Under the pieces are notes generated by a model. That model searched no databases and was not told the origin of the DNA. It saw nothing but the letters and a program-made list of their open reading frames with translations. Below, piece by piece: positions 62,711 through 64,000 of a DNA stretch of 64,000 nucleotides. Location: assembly GCA_030549495.1 (NCBI GenBank), contig JAUIRK010000845.1, positions 1 through 64,000 of the forward strand. The letters are read 5' to 3'. The stretch comes from Nectonema munidae. Its lineage: Eukaryota; Nematomorpha; Nectonematoida; Nectonematidae. The position numbers and the translations under genes were made by a program. The first letter of the stretch is position 1. Each line of letters opens with the position of its first letter.

Positions 62711-63440
62711 ATTATCTTAGAGGTATTGCATTTAACTTAGGCTTTTAAACACATCTCTAGTCTTTTGATAAATATTTTAGCATTTTGAAATTAACTCAAA
62801 TATATTAATAGATTACTCAATTAACATAGAAATGAATGAGATCTGTTGCAATTGAGCAATGTTTTTATCGCCTACACATTGAACTAACAAAGAATAAGTT
62901 TTAAGATTTTTTAGAAAGTTTTCACTTTCTTTCAAATCTCAGTACCAGACTGATGAAGCTTATTTTCGTTATAAAATGCATTTATGTTTAATTTTTATCG
63001 TGGGAAAAAAAGCGCTAGTTTCAAATACTTCTCGTGTGTTTCAAAAAAATAGATGCTAATATACTATCGACCTTGTAATCTTGAATAATGTTTTCAATTT
63101 CAAAAAATACAAAACAAATAAGACCCTCATTTGCACATGAATAGAAGTATTTATAGATACAAAGAACATTTAAAAACTTACCCGTATAGCGAGTGGACTT
63201 TGAGAATTTCCTTCTTCCTCACTCAATGAGAATTCTGAAGTAACTAAGTATAAAAAACGAACAGATGAATCTCATCTTCTGAAGAAGTGAATCTCATGTA
63301 AAAATTTATGAAATTATTTAGAAGCAAATTTTTTTATGAAGCAGATATCTAATATTTTGCAAAACTTGAAAAAACGTTAATAAAATATAATTGGCATATG
63401 GGGGCTGTTTCCTCTTGAATCATTTCAAGATAAATAAATT

Positions 63441-63731
63441 TTGTGTACGCAAAAAGTTGCGTCTCATCCTAATAAACTAAGAGTTTGTTTTGAAAGCAAC
63501 GCTCCAACTTATGCAATCGTGTTCAAGACGAATAAGACGAAGTGTTCCTTAACCAATATTTGTCTTCGGGCCAATTGTGGGTTAGGTGGTGTTCATATTA
63601 ATTTTCGTGACCCATCCAAATTTTGTGTAGTGGATGCCTCAACACTCAAAATTGAGCGTTTAATCACTATTTCACAGTGTTTTTATTTTAATTTAACCAG
63701 CTCTGACTTCTATATGTATATGTTGTGGTAA
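63441..63731 (+). other. Unrecognised ORF, 96 codons (possible exon)
   Basis: GTG-initiated reading with Cys-rich, balanced composition (KLRVCFESNAPTYAIVFKTN, NCGLGGVHINFRDPSKFCVVD) and TAA. GC is higher than in its flanks. No ATG at the start, so if real it is an internal or last exon; CGCAAAAAG at 63449-63457 could be an acceptor. No family recognised. Confidence 0.3.
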
Positions 63732-64000
63732 AAATGAGAATCTGATATGATCAACATCTCTACCAAAACAAAAAATAGTCAAATTTAAATTTATTTTATT
63801 TTATCAATTATGAAAGAATCTTCAATGTTTCACATAAAAAGAAAATATTCATGTGCCTTTTGTGGAATTCTTCATGCAGGAACAAGAAAAAATATTAGAA
63901 ATTAATGAGTGTTTTAATGGTGCTAGGAAAACGCTCTCTCATAAAACTTGTTCTTGGAAAACCCCCTTCTCAGAAAAATCGTTCTAACAAAACGACATCT

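Noticed and set aside
63905-64000. Repeated GGAAAAC...CTC pattern at the window end resembling the GGACAAAA MITE
   Set aside because: Similarity is only in rhythm; sequence is too different and the window ends.

Overview
This is invertebrate (metazoan) nuclear DNA. It is AT-rich, has spliced genes with GT-AG introns from 53 bp to nearly 6 kb, AATAAA polyadenylation signals, and a heavy load of eukaryotic transposons (RTE and Jockey/CR1-like LINEs, Tigger/pogo, hAT, piggyBac, Ty3/Gypsy-like). Nothing in it looks bacterial. I cannot name the species.

Three host genes can be rebuilt from exons whose reading phases agree at every junction. (1) The 3' half of MCM6 (+, seven exons, 485-15485): the replicative helicase from the Walker B motif to the C-terminal winged helix. 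The 5' half lies before base 1. (2) A LYSMD3/LYSMD4-like gene (-, two exons, 26230-23252): a LysM domain split by a 2.3-kb intron, with a C-terminal membrane anchor. (3) A FAM210/DUF1279 gene (+, four exons, 36529-46324): a small mitochondrial-type membrane protein with a basic presequence-like first exon. A possible fourth, unrecognised small gene starts at 20821.

Layout: 1-15.5 kb is MCM6, with a 5'-truncated RTE LINE in one intron (perfect 16-bp target duplication), a 287-bp tandem duplication and decayed coding remnants. 18.4-19.8 kb is a TTAA MITE, a hAT transposase remnant and a Tigger fragment. 23-26 kb is LYSMD3. 26.9-27.4 kb is a short satellite. 28.2-33.1 kb is a Jockey/CR1-like LINE with a young, broken LTR element inside it, followed by an intact-looking TTAA MITE. 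35-36.2 kb holds two short TIR elements with 8-bp target duplications. 36.5-46.3 kb is FAM210, whose introns contain a decayed exon copy, a Tigger remnant split by a hAT MITE, two satellite arrays and an RTE remnant. 47.4-48.3 kb is a Tigger C-terminus with its 3' TIR. 49.5-50.0 kb is a MITE with a 9-bp target duplication. 50.4-52.1 kb and 54.3-55.8 kb are two different piggyBac remnants with a Tigger-type MITE between them. 53.8-57.0 kb is an RTE remnant whose 3' tail is a perfect (GAA)n tract of about 250 units. 57.7-58.7 kb is another Tigger remnant. The last 5 kb is mostly AT-rich DNA with a gag-like relic, single hAT-type termini and one unexplained ORF.

The host genes are unrelated housekeeping functions (replication, a membrane LysM protein, a mitochondrial membrane protein). 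The main structural theme is introns and spacers grown by nested transposons.
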